This document shows positions 11,201 to 22,412 of a DNA stretch of 64,000 nucleotides, in pieces (positions within the stretch are counted from its first letter, which is position 1; the number at the start of each line of letters is the position of its first letter). The position numbers and the translations under genes are program-made. Source of the DNA: Tetradesmus obliquus (Eukaryota > Chlorophyta > Chlorophyceae > Sphaeropleales > Scenedesmaceae); assembly GCA_030272155.1 (NCBI GenBank), contig CP126196.1, positions 5,642,501 to 5,706,500 on the forward strand, read 5' to 3'. The notes under the pieces are model-generated. The model searched no databases, was not told the DNA's origin, and saw only the letters and a program-made list of their open reading frames with translations.

Positions 11201-14200
11201 TGCTGCATTGCCCTAAAGCCATTAACGATGATTGATGCCAGCACTGCAGCTGTTCTGTCCACAGCAGCTGCACGTGTGTATTTGTTGGGTCCCATCACCA
11301 GTACTTTCGGTTAGTGTACGAATCTGTACACAACCATCTTGCAGTGTCCTTACAACCTTGTGGGGAGGTGCGTAGGCACAGTGGGTCGGTAGCCACTTGC
11401 TGTTGTTGCCTAAAAGCAGGAATACTTGAACCTGTATTGACACTCATTGCAGCCGCCGCCGTAACTCTTCCAGCACGGGTTGCTGGCTAGTTTGGATCTG
11501 TACATAATGGTGTGCACAGGGTGGTGCGGACGGCCGTCTTTTGACTGCGCCTGAGCGCATGAGGTGGCACCGGCATGGCCTTCGCGCTTGCCTGCAAGAC
11601 CATCCTGCATCTTGCATGCTTGCTTGTCATCAAGCCGCAGCTGCTGTGTTGCTGCGGCGACGAAAAGCACAGTGCAGCATACCTGCAACGTTGCAAACGT
11701 CAGGGCATGACTGAGGTGTTGAGGCCCACATGTGACAGTGGCAAGCAGCCATAATTTGCTGGGAGTGCTGCACGTCTCTTTGCTACCCGTCAGCCGATGC
11801 CAGCTAGCTGAATTGTTCACTGACGGCAGCTGCATGTTAGCCCTGTTTGTACTGACAGTGTTGTTGGACTGCTAGTAATTGGTGGTCACGGCTGGACGTA
11901 TCGGTGTGCGCGTCCGAGAGCCCTCATAGATTGCGGGGTTGCACAATGTGGCATGAAGTAAACTATACATAGTAAAGGTAATCAGTCTGCAGCACAGCGC
12001 AGCACAGCCCTAGCTAGGTCTGGCGCTGCCCTCGCTGACATACCAGCTGCACGCTCTGTGTTGTGCGCTAGCCATGCCTAGCGTAGGTTCGTGCTGCAGA
12101 AGTGAGTCTGCAGATTGACGGGGCTGCTGTTCTGCAGTGAATTCATTGCTGGAACCCAGTCATGACACCTGCTCAGCTGGTCACTGGTATAGGCAGCTGC
12201 TTGCAATGCTTGTCATGCAGCGCAGGGCTCGCACTCTGCGCCTTGGGTCATCAACCCAGCCGGATACCATTGCCAGTTGGCGAACCTGCTGCAGCTACAC
12301 TTGAGCCAAGTCAATGTCAGTGCAGTTTAGTCTACTAGACGTAGTTCGAAAGCTGCTGCTCTGTTCCTGATTGAGCATGTTACAAGAAGGGACCATGCTG
12401 GCTGTAACAGATGGCAGGTTCAGCGTACGGGTGCAGCGAGGGCCTGTCAGATGCAATACACATTCGCTGCCGTGTGCCCCAACCTGCAACCAGCTACTTC
12501 CCCATCACATGGCAACACTGACAGGCACATGAAGAAGCCATGCCACTCAGCAGCGGGCAATGCCATCGCCTCCGCACCTCACTGCAGCAACATTACAGGG
12601 GGGACATACCAGCACCACCGATCTGCGCGCAGTACACCATGTGCCAGTGCAGCAGCCATGCGTGTATTGCCAGCCGTGAGCTATGTGGCAAGGCGGCTGG
12701 CTTCTGGTCCGGCACCTGCCAGGATAAGGTTGATGTAATTGTCGCATCTACACACTGCTGCTGCTGCTGCTGCTGTTGTTCCTCGACATCATCCTTGAAA
12801 CCTTATCCATCGATCAGGCCAAAGTACTCTAAATAGGCTCGCCATAATCATACCTAACAAGCCAAATGTAAGCGTGCTGTGATATGCCATCTGCCTGTTG
12901 TGTTGGGCAGAACACAGCATCACATCACCAGTAATACTAGAACAATGCAATATGGCTGGCTGATAGTACAAGTGCCACGCAACGTAGTCTGGTAGTTCAC
13001 ACGCGTAAACAACAGCACCATGCTACTAAACAATTCTGACAACACACAGTGCTGGACTGCAGCTGTGCTGCACTGCATGCTGTAGCGGGCATCCATTGAC
13101 ACAGGAAGCTGCAGCACACCCCTTAGGCAGGTGGCTGCTGCTTGACACAGCCCTCATGAGCTGGTAGGTGCCAGCATAACATGGACGCCTCACACTTGAC
13201 AGGCGTGCACGCCTGGTGACAGGCGTGCACGTGGTGCGGTGGATTCACCTGTACCACAAGGAAACTGCAAACAAGAAGTTGATGTTCTCCAAGCACACAC
13301 GGCGCGGCATGGCGTGCCTTTAACAAAAAGACCACATGCCGCAAGCCTAAACACAAACCAGATGATGCTGATGCAATCAAGAGCCGCCATTGAACATACC
13401 AACATTGGGCTGCCATGCATAAGGAACCAGAGAATAACCCAGCCTAGCTTGATCAACCGCGGCTGCCTCCACATAACGGCATGTCAGCCACGGCAGGTGC
13501 ATGGTTGCCTGCACTTGTGCACTTGTGTGCACTACAACAGCCAGGCCACTGGCCCTCCTCACCTTGGCAGCACCCTAGGACATGCCAACACACATCAGGA
13601 GTTTCGCATGTGATGCACACTGGCGCTAGCTGGGAAGTAACAGTGCTGCAGTTGAAACGTGCATGGCTGGGCAGGGCCGCCGCTGAGGCCACCAGGCTGC
13701 ACCAGATCATCCACAGCAGCTGCAAAGCATGCCACAGAGCTGACATGTCAGCAAACAGTCAACGCGCTGCGCGGCATATCAGCTGGCTGATGCGTGCAAC
13801 ATTGCAAGCAGCAGCAGTGTACTTCCAACACATACAAGCTGTTTGTCACTGTCACAGGTTTGTTGATGAAGTGCGGTTTCGTCTGCGTGACACCCAGGAC
13901 AGCTCGAGCCAGGTGATGCATCCAGGAGCCTGCCTTGCGCAGCGCAGCACTGGGCCTGCAGCTGGCGCTTGGCCTGCAGTGCACCAGCGCCACTGCTAGT
14001 ACATGCGGCGTGCAGTAAGAAGGGCACCAGGCCAGCTTGCTGGGTGATGCCGGTCAATGTTTGTTGCACAGCTGCTTGCCAAGCCCGCACGCTCAATGGG
14101 AGATCCTAGAAGCCACAATGCCAAAGTGCATCATGAAGCGGGGATTCAACAGAGCTGATGATGTGTCAGCTTATCAAGGGTACTCAATGCTGCAACAATG

Positions 14201-15090
14201 CACCAGATGATGCAGGGATGGTGCGTCCCAATGACCATGTAGCAGGCACATAGCAGTAAGTGTGAGAGCCAAGGTGCTGCTCCACAAAGAGGCGTCACAT
14301 GCAGCGCGATTGGCGACAGTTTCAAGTGCTGCACCATGCCACAGACAGACACTGATGCTGTGTTGCATGACACTGGTGGCACACACTGCTACAAACTGTC
14401 CAATGCAGCTGCAAGCGTTGCGCACCGCTGCCAGTTGGCTAGGCAGCACCAGAAGCATCCGCACCACACGAACCAGACATCACTGATCCTTCAATAACCA
14501 ATCCATCACATCTTCAACCTCCGTGAACTGATGCAAGCTGTTTTCTGCTCTCCAACGTCAAACGAGTTGGCAGCACACCACCACCATCCGCTGCACTTCC
14601 CACAGGCCTCACAGATAACCTGGCCGATTTTCATAACACAACGTGCATGCAAAATGAAATCGCATGTTTCAAATCAAAAAAAGCCAGGTGCCGATAAGCA
14701 GCAGGCCATGTGCAGGCAGTTATGCGAGGTGTGCAGCTCCAATGCTCCCAGCTGCAGCAACACATGCTCACACACACGTCCTCTTCACGAGCGATACCAA
14801 AAGTCCAGAACAATGCAAAAACAACAAAACCAGATAAAAAACAGAATGTACGGGGTTTTTAGATCGCATCATCTAAAAAACACTCATCAATGCACCTGTT
14901 GCAATCAAAGCAAAAGAGCTACTTTTTTTTTAAAAAAATTTTATAGAAACCTTTTGGGCTCACAAACTGCGACTGTTTTGATGCGGCAATAAGTGTAACA
15001 TGCGCCTCTGGACTGCCAAGTAAGAAGAGCCCTTTTACACGCAGCTCTTTCAGCAAACGCTACCATCGTCACTCCGCTTGTGTTGCTCTT
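8300..15090. other. 6.8 kb without a recognisable gene
   Basis: Only short ORFs are open here and none carries a domain I recognise. The frame at 8386-8649 (+) has balanced amino-acid composition (VPTVIKGTPSLQTGVTGCYV) but no identifiable homology or splice partner. Cys-rich frames near 9500 and hydrophobic frames near 11100 look like decayed coding sequence of repeats. A 15-base direct repeat (tgacaggcgtgcacg) sits at 13195-13235. AT-rich sequence with A and T homopolymers lies at 14830-14950. Confidence 0.5.
11470..11700 (-). repeat. Fragment of a dispersed coding-like repeat (related to 59720-59870)
   Basis: The minus-strand frame VCCTVLFVAAATQQL...KQACKMQDGLAGKR resembles MCCTVLADATTTELA...TQHARCRTVWQIAQR at 59863..59720. 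The nucleotide match includes ccatcctgcatcttgcatgc versus ccgtcctgcatcttgcatgc and a shared agcacagtgcagca. Family not identified; probably a decayed mobile element. Confidence 0.5.
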
Positions 15091-15097
15091 ACGCCCT

Positions 15098-15854
15098 CTA
15101 GCTCATGTGCTGCTGCGGTGCTGCAGCTCCTACTGCTGCAGCTGCTGCTGCACGCCTCCTGGGCCGCACAATGGTGTTGCTGCTGCTGCCGCTGCTGCTG
15201 GCCAAGCTGGCAGCAGGCCCTGCAGCGCGTGGCAGCATGCGCTCCCGCAGGTGGCGACGTGCCAGCTGCAGGTGCGTCGCTGCTGCTGCTGCAGCGCCAG
15301 CATCAGGGACTCTGTTGCGCGCTGCGCTGGTGCGAAGGATGTTCGCAGCCGCCTGCATTGCAGTGGCAGCTGCTGTGATGGCCGCGGCCTCCCTTGTGTT
15401 GGCGTCAGCTGCGCCGGCCTCGTCCACTCGCATGTTGTGCACACTGGAGCCCATCGCTGCCAGAGCTGCATCAAATGTTACCATGCTTGGTGTAGCAGGA
15501 TAGTCCGGATCGGGCTGTGAGAAGGCCCAGAGGATTGTGCTGTTGAACCACACCAGTGTGTAGCCGGCAAACAGCGTTGCGGTAGCAGCAGATGGCGAAG
15601 TGCAGCCGCCCCGCGCCAGGAACGCACGCAGGGCCTCCAGCATTTCCGCGTGAAGCTCCTGGTAGGGAGGCGGCATGCTGGCTTGCCGTGCTAGATCTTC
15701 AGCATGAGAAAGAGCAATAGCTGCAGCAGCTGTGTTGCCCTGCATGAGCAGTAGCTCTGCTGCTGGCCGCATGTCCTGCGCGGGGTTGAGTCCTTGCATG
15801 TTGGGCGATGCACGCTTGGGGTCAATGGCCGGGTGCTTGGGCTTGGTCAACGCC
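15098..15854 (-). CDS. Hypothetical protein, large terminal exon
   Basis: An exon of 757 bases follows a CTCTTGCAG acceptor at 15855 and ends at a TAG at 15100-15098. It encodes about 251 residues. The first ~100 are helical and Ala/Leu-rich (AAELLLMQGNTAAAAIALSH, PPPYQELHAEMLEALRAFLA) and could be a TPR-like or all-alpha fold. A hydrophobic segment (ATATLFAGYTLVWFNSTILW) may be a membrane helix. The rest is Ala-rich helix and a basic tail (RPRRRAAAAA). The exon begins with one base completing an Arg codon, so at least one upstream exon exists. A frame at about 16140-16035 (ASPGSALLQSLMGHLEPIMH) is exon-like but its phase does not fit. Function unknown. Confidence 0.5.
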
Positions 15855-15869
15855 CTGCAAGAGGAAGGC

Positions 15870-18370
15870 AGACATGGCATGCAGGCAGTGTTGGTACTCG
15901 GTCAATGCAGGCCACAACACTGGGGGTCACCAGCGCCCTCAGGGCAGATCTGCCTTGATGAAGCCTTCTAAAAGGCTTCTGCTGCTAGCAGCGCCGCTGC
16001 TGCTGCCAATGTTGACGCTGCCTGTGATGTTTGACTGGATTACTTGCAGATCTAATGTGTATGAGTGCATTATAGGCTCCAAATGGCCCATCAAACTCTG
16101 GAGAAGGGCGCTCCCTGGTGATGCATCACTGCGATAGGCTGGTTGTTACTGTGGTAATTGGCCTATCTGTCGGTAAAACAGTGACCCAGACCAGCACAGC
16201 GGTGCTTAGATGCCAGTGAAAGCATACGTTGGTGCAGTTGATCACTTATCGAGCCACATCAAGCTGATGCATGCAGCGCTTTAGCATCACAGCGTGCGAG
16301 ATGTGGTCACTGCCGTTGGCTGGACTTCGCCCACTCACCGCTGTTCCTTCAGAGTTGTGGCCGAAAGTATCAGTCGCCTCAGCCGAAAAAAAAGATGCGT
16401 TGGTCGCCCGTTGCAGGCATGCAGCGAGGGGTCAGCTGGGTGTGGGGGGTTGCAAGCACTACAAGAGCAGCGAACAGGACCTTGAGCAGACACAAACAAT
16501 ATTCTAAACAGATTCACAGTATACCGTTGACATTACTTGGGGGCGCACCACAAGCCACCGTAGGGGGGGGGGGGTGACACGGGTTTGGCAGAACCCCCCT
16601 TCACCCTAGCCGAAAGTGGCTATTATCGTCATGTGAATTCAGGAATATACCTTACCTCCCTAGCTTAAACTCCCTTGGGCCGGACTCCGCCCCCCGGGGG
16701 ATGAATGGTGGAAGATTCTGCTTGCACACTGTGCACAGCGGCTGTCACAGCATGGTGCTTTACGTGGTTTGAAAGGGCCAAAGCAACATTGTGGATTTTC
16801 AACTTTAAGCACCGTGAAGCAAAATAGTGAATTTTTTTGAAGAAATCAAAGCACAGTATTGGATGGCCAGGTCCTAAGCCAAGCTTCTGACTGACCGACT
16901 GACCTTGTTCCTCTTTAGTAATGGGTTTCTAGGGGTAGGAGGACCATGCCCGGACCCTTGCCCCAGCACCCAACCGGACGTCACACGGAAAGGCACAATC
17001 GCTGTGTCAGTGCCTTCATAGTAGTTTTAAACATATAATCGATCTTTCTTGGGTCGAATTTGTGCTGTCGTGTGCTTATCGCGATGAGTACTGCTGACCT
17101 GTTCTGTGCACCTCGCGGCCTGCGGGCACTCGAATCAGGCGTCAGCAACTCGTCAAACCGTGCTTAACCTTCAATAATAAACTATTATATCATTAAGTAG
17201 CGTTTGCCAGCGCTTCTGCTTGTGCTGTTCAGCAACCTTCATCCGCGCCTCTCATGCTGCTGCTCGCCATGCAGGCTAATGGCAGGCCACCGCAGCATAA
17301 AGATGCCCCTGCAGCGACTGCTGAGGAAGGTTAGAACTGCCAACAGTTCGAAAGCAGCAGTGATTATCAGGCTGTGGGAGGAGTTCAAGGATATCTCAAG
17401 GATGCTGGACAACTTCCACGGCAGCCATCGCCAGAAGATACTACGTGGAGAGCAGCAGAAAGTGTACCAGGCAATTGGTGCGAAGATGGATTACGTGTAA
17501 CTGATCAATGGACACTGAGACGTGCACACAACCTTGTGGCAAGCAGAAGTGCTTACATTCGGTGACTAGAAACAGATGCCAGAATCGCTGGCCAACACCA
17601 TGCTGCTGGCCTGCTGTGGCAGTATATCAGCCTGATGCAAACGAGTGCATACACACGCTGCAAAGGGCCATATACTGCATTGTGCAAGCAACACAAGCAG
17701 CTTCAGCGCCTGATCGTGCATTGCAGAAATAAGCAAAAACATATGGATCTGCTTCAAAGGACACACTGCATATCTGAGCTGCTGAAAACAGTGAACACGA
17801 TTTAGCACAGCTACCCTACACACTTTGTATACAAATGCTGCCAGGAAGAAAGCTTCAGCTGTGATCACGCAGGCATCGCCAGTGCTATTGCTGCTACATG
17901 CAGCAAGGCGATGCACAGGCAAACACAACCCCTGACACCTGCAGACTGCAGCCCGCCTGGCCAGCTGCAGCTCCAGTGAATAGAACATGCTGCCAATCAG
18001 TCCAGTACTTGTTTCAATCATCAGAGCGGTACAGGGTGATGTACAAGTTCACCAGGGTGTGCAGTACAACATCTCGCCAGCTTGCAGTACTCGGTCACAT
18101 CGAACAACTTCAACAGGTGCTGACAATGAGCACAGTTGAACAGATGCAGTTCACAGTAATATGCATGTTGTGTCTGCAGCACACAGTTGAATCACAGTAT
18201 CTATAAGTTTGTGCCCACCCCCAGGAATCCCTCAATACCAATGCATATGTACATGAAGCCAACAAACACCCACACACAGGTGCAAACCTGCATGCACCTG
18301 GTTCTTGCATGCAGTGTTAAGTGAAGGCAACCCCAAAAGCAGCCACAAACACACAGCCAGTGAAAGTGGA
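15870..18370. other. 2.5 kb without a recognisable gene
   Basis: Contains a G13 homopolymer at about 16563-16575, an AT-richer stretch at 16780-17200, and a + strand frame at 17280-17500 (LMAGHRSIKMPLQRLLRKVR, IIRLWEEFKDISRMLDNFHG). That frame looks protein-like but has no recognisable domain, start or splice partner. It may be the 3' flank of the Crypton gene. Confidence 0.5.
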
Positions 18371-18377
18371 GTAATTT

Positions 18378-18915
18378 CTACTGCTGCTCAGCCCCTGGTG
18401 CCTCTGCCTCTTCTGCTGCCAGCCTAGCTGCAGCTGCTGCATGAGCCTGTGCAGTCAGGTGCTCCCTGAACTGGCAGATTGACATAGGCTTGCTTGACTT
18501 GGGGTTGGGGTTTGGCAGCGCCAGCCGCTCCTCATCCAGCTTCTGCGCTGCTGCCACCATGTCCACCTGGACACCCCGCCTGCCCAGCCTCCGCTGAGCG
18601 TCCACCAGCTGCTCCTGCTTCTCCTCCAGCGCAGTCAGCAGCACCATGTACTCGCTCCAACGCTGCTTGGAACCGCCTGCCCGCCAGCTGTGGCTGCCGT
18701 CATCCTCCATCTGCTTGATGGTGTGGCCTGCAGCCACCTCGCTGTGGTGGGGCTGCACTGCATACCAGTGGGCCAGCGCCTCCATGCTGGTGTGCACGCT
18801 GAGGCCTTAGGAAGGGCTTGACACTGTTCTTGCTGGGCTGCTTCTGCTGCTGCTGCTGCTGCTGCTTCTGGTGCTGCTGCTGCACCCCCGGCTTCACCCA
18901 TGCCATGGTCCTCAC

Positions 18916-18947
<32 letters not shown>

Positions 18948-21689
18948 ATCCCTGCACAGCTGCAACCCTGCTGCCCCTGCGTGATTAGCTGTCCCATATC
19001 CAGCAGAACCTCCAGGAGTCCATCTATTGGGACAGACCCTCCAGCACCTGCCGTGGTGGCGGTGCGTGCCCCAGCTGCTCCCAGCGCCGCTGCAGCAGCT
19101 CCCTGGGCTGTGATGTGCGGCAGCGCAATCTCACCCAGGGGCTCAATTGTTCCCATCCCCTGCAACAAACTGCTGCCAAACTGACGGCCCTGCTGCTGCT
19201 ACTGCTGCTGCCGCGCTTGAGCCTGCCTACGTGCTTGCCGTGTCTGCAGCAGCAGCTGCCACTCTTCGTCTGACAATCCAGGCGGCCGCTGCTGCTGCTG
19301 CCTCAGCTGCACCACCAGGTGCCACTCGGCGTCTGATAGCCCAGGCGGCCGTTCATCGCTCTGCTGCTGCAGCGGCTGCTGCTGCTGCAGCGGCTGCTGG
19401 TCCTGCACAAATGGCAGCTGGTCCTCCCTGCCTGTCATGAAGGCAGTGAAGTGGTGACCACCGGGCGTCAAGGTGGCAGCCGTACGGCCAGCCACCTCAT
19501 GCAGGAGGTGCACTGCACCGCTGGGTGTGCACAGCAGCTGCCCCTGGCCCGCAGCTGCTGCTGCAAAGCTTGCAGCACTGCCAAAGCAGTCGTCATGATG
19601 CTACACATCCTGCTGCTGGGCCTCCTGCTCTTCCAGCTCTAGCTGCTGCAGCTGCTCCTGTATCCGCTGCTACTGCTCTGGAGAAGGTGGTAGCTCACCT
19701 GCTGCCATAGCCTGCAGGTTCTGCACCACAACGTCTGGCAAAGTGCCTGCGCCTGCTTCTGCTGCAGCATCTCCAGCTGCCGCTGTTGCCGCAGCGGCAG
19801 CAGCTGCTGCGCCTGCTGCTGTGGTGTCGGCGGCAGCTGCTGCGCCTGCTGCTGTGGTGTCGGCGGCAGCTGCTGCGCCTGTTGCTGTGGCATTGGCGGC
19901 AGCTGCTGCGCCTGCTGCTGTGGCGTCAGCTGCTGCCGGGGCTGCTGTTGTGCCACGTGTCAGCTCCCGCAGCAGCTTCTCAAAGCCCCGCCAGTTCAGC
20001 TCTGCAGCACTGGTGAAGGCAGCCATGCACTGCTCCTGCATCTGCTGCACGCTCTGCTGAATCTGCTCCTTGACAGTGAGGGGGCGCTGGCCGGCGAACT
20101 TGCCCAAGCGCTTGCCGTTCTTGTAGCTGAACAGCAGGTCCCTGCAGGAGTTGGTAGAAAAACGCACGCTGTCTGAGAAAGAAACATGGCATCCGGAGCA
20201 TCACGTCGGCAAGCATTGCATCTTTACTGCTACAGCAACTGCGCTGATGCCTGTTGGCTGCTGCAGGCTGCGCTGGTGCTGCCTTGTTGCTGCAGGCCGC
20301 ACTGGTGCTGCTTTGCTGCTACAAGCTGCGCTGAAGCAATGCAACGCCACAATGATGGAACTGCTTGAAGGTGATGTGTGTGACAGATGGGGCGAATAAA
20401 CAAGCAGCAACATGTCAAATGCTGGCATACATTGCGTTCAGGCGGTCGCCTCATTGGCTCCATCCTTGCCGCCCCACCTGAAGCTGGCGTAGCCCATCAG
20501 CAGCTTGTGGATGGGGTTGTCAGGGAACTGCTCAGCCAGCTCCAGCGCGTCTTGCACCACCATGACTGCCCCCATGCGCAGCAGCCGTGCCACAGCTGCA
20601 GCCTCTGGCGCCACCCTGCCAGAGCGTGGGCCAGCAGCTGCTGCCTGCTGCGCAGCAGCTGCCTCTGCCTCAAGCTCCTTCAGGCCAGGGAACAGGCCAC
20701 AGATCAGCTCCAGCGGCACACCCACATGGAAGCGCTCAGCCCAGTAGCCGCTGAAGTCCTTCTGCGCTGCTCCAGGCCAGAAGCCCAGCGCCAGCAGCGC
20801 CTCAGGGGTGAAGCCAGGCACTATGTAGGAGGTGCCAAATGAGTCCAGCAGCCAGTGGCCGATGCGCTGGATGACCTGAGAAGGCAGCAACCACACAGAG
20901 CGCCTCATGTCAGGGTCAAATGTGCCGGTGAAGTCCCAGGAGACCAGCACAGCCCTGTTGACAACGGGCAAAGAAACGCTTGCCAAAGTAACCAATCGGT
21001 CAGAAAAAAGAATCTGTACCCGGACAAGCCGTTTATCCTTGCTGGAAAGTCAACGAGCTCAACTGAGGGTTTTGTGAGATAACAACTTTCATTTTTGGAT
21101 AACAACTTTCATGTTTTATATTGGTGTACTCCAACGAAGCAAAGCATTTAGTGCTGTCATTAACGTTTCACACACAGAATGTAGCGCACGATGATGCGCA
21201 GCAAGCCTGCACTGCCTCGGCCGGAGAGGAGCAAAGGCTTGTCTGAGCAGTGCTGGTACAGCTTCCCCTACTACACTGAAAGACCAATGTACAGCCAAGC
21301 TGCTGCCTCTGCAAACAACACAAGCAGAGCCAAATCTTGCACCTATTACACTAGCAGCATTCAGCTGATCATCATTTAAATCCACAGCACAGCCTAGCTG
21401 TGCCTCACATGTGCTGAAGGCGTATTCTGCTAACATATCCAGCTGCTGTACCCTGCAAGCAGTGCGACATGCTTGACGTGCTATATGCAGCCGCATGCAC
21501 GTGCTGTATCACGAGCAGCCCTGGCGTATTGGTGGCCCAGTTGCCCACACTCACCTCAAGCGACACGCCCATCTCGTACATGGCCTGGGCCGCAAACACG
21601 CGCAGCTCATGGGTCACCTTGGAGGGAGCCACACCCAGCAGCTTGTAGAGCTTCTTCATCAGCTCAGCATGGTTGCTTGGGGTCATCTC
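18378..21689 (-). CDS. Crypton-type tyrosine recombinase gene with GCR1_C-like C-terminus
   Basis: Exons on the minus strand in order follow. 21689 (or 21694)..21555 (MTPSNHAELMKKLYKLLG ... THELRVFAAQAMYEMGVSLE) ends at GTGAGT. 20875..20478 (VIQRIGHWLLDSFGTSYIVP ... EQFPDNPIHKLLMGYASF) lies between CTCAG and GTGGGG. 20141..about 19699 (RDLLFSYKNGKRLGKFAGQR). A Gln/Ala-rich linker runs through about 19600-18850, and the last exon ends at 18378. The His-x-x-Arg (THELR), the G[HN]W motif and the Tyr of SYIVP match the tyrosine-recombinase core of Cryptons. The next ~100 residues match the Ndc10_II-like region, and the C-terminal WRAGGSKQRWSEYMVLLTAL matches the GCR1_C DNA-binding domain. The N-terminal arm with the first catalytic Arg is not found upstream; instead phosphatase exons lie there. 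The linker frame holds three in-frame TAGs (19672-19670, 19603-19601, 19201-19199) and no TAA or TGA. Probably 5'-truncated, or a chimera. Confidence 0.5.
19795..19935 (+). repeat. 33-base coding minisatellite in the Crypton gene
   Basis: Four near-identical units of gctgctgtggtgtcggcggc plus agctgctgcgcct stand in tandem. On the minus strand they read as an in-frame 11-residue repeat GAAAAADTTAA. Variation between units suggests recent slippage. Confidence 0.5.
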
Positions 21690-21994
21690 CTTGCCTTGTG
21701 AACATCAAGAGGAGCAGCAGCAGCAGCAGCACAGCCACAAAACAGAAAAATGTGAACAGCTGCACTGGTGTTGGCTGCAGATGCTGCCAAACCTCCCAAC
21801 AACCACAGGCAACATCATGTATGACAGATTGAGCAGTAGCAGCAGCAGCAGTTGCAGCAGGAGCTGTGGCAGCAGCAGCAAGCGAGATGGCTGCGCCCTG
21901 GCGCTGCTGCAGCACAATCTGCATCTACTTTGAAGCGGGCTGCAACTGCCGCCTGCTGCTGCTGCTGCTGCTGCTGCCGGAACCTGGACTAAAC

Positions 21995-22153
21995 CTGGAA
22001 CGAGTACAGGTCAATCTCACGCAGCGAGGGCAGCGTGACGCTGCGCAGGCCCATGCTGCTGCTGCTGCTGCTGTTGTTAACTTGACACACCTGGAACGAG
22101 TACAGGTCAATGTCGCGCAGCGAGGGCAGCGTGATCCTGCGCAGGCCCATGCC

Positions 22154-22189
<36 letters not shown>

Positions 22190-22353
22190 TAAACTGAAAT
22201 GGAATGAGTACAAATTAATTCACGCAGCGAGGGCAGCGTCACGCTGCGCAGGCTTGTGCCCCAGCTGCTGCTGCTACTGTCAGATACGCACCTGGAACAT
22301 GTACAGGTCAATCTCGTGCAGCGAGGGCAGCGTCACGCTGCGCAGGCCCATGC
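21995..22353 (-). repeat. Four tandem copies of the end of phosphatase exon 2
   Basis: Copies at about 22353-22292, 22257-22197, 22152-22091 and 22053-21995 each read [M]xLRxxTLPSLxEIDLYxFQ (the 22257 copy is damaged), matching REIDLYSFQ at the end of the real exon 2. Three end in CAG followed by GT (GTGCGT, GTGTGT, GTTTAG). All share a SVTLPSL segment that the functional exon lacks. Spacing is 95-121 bases. Most are preceded in sense by CAG runs. Confidence 0.5.
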
Positions 22354-22412
22354 CGCCGCCGCCGCTGCTGCTGCTGCTGCTGCTGCTGCTAACTTAAGTA
22401 CGTTTGATTTAC

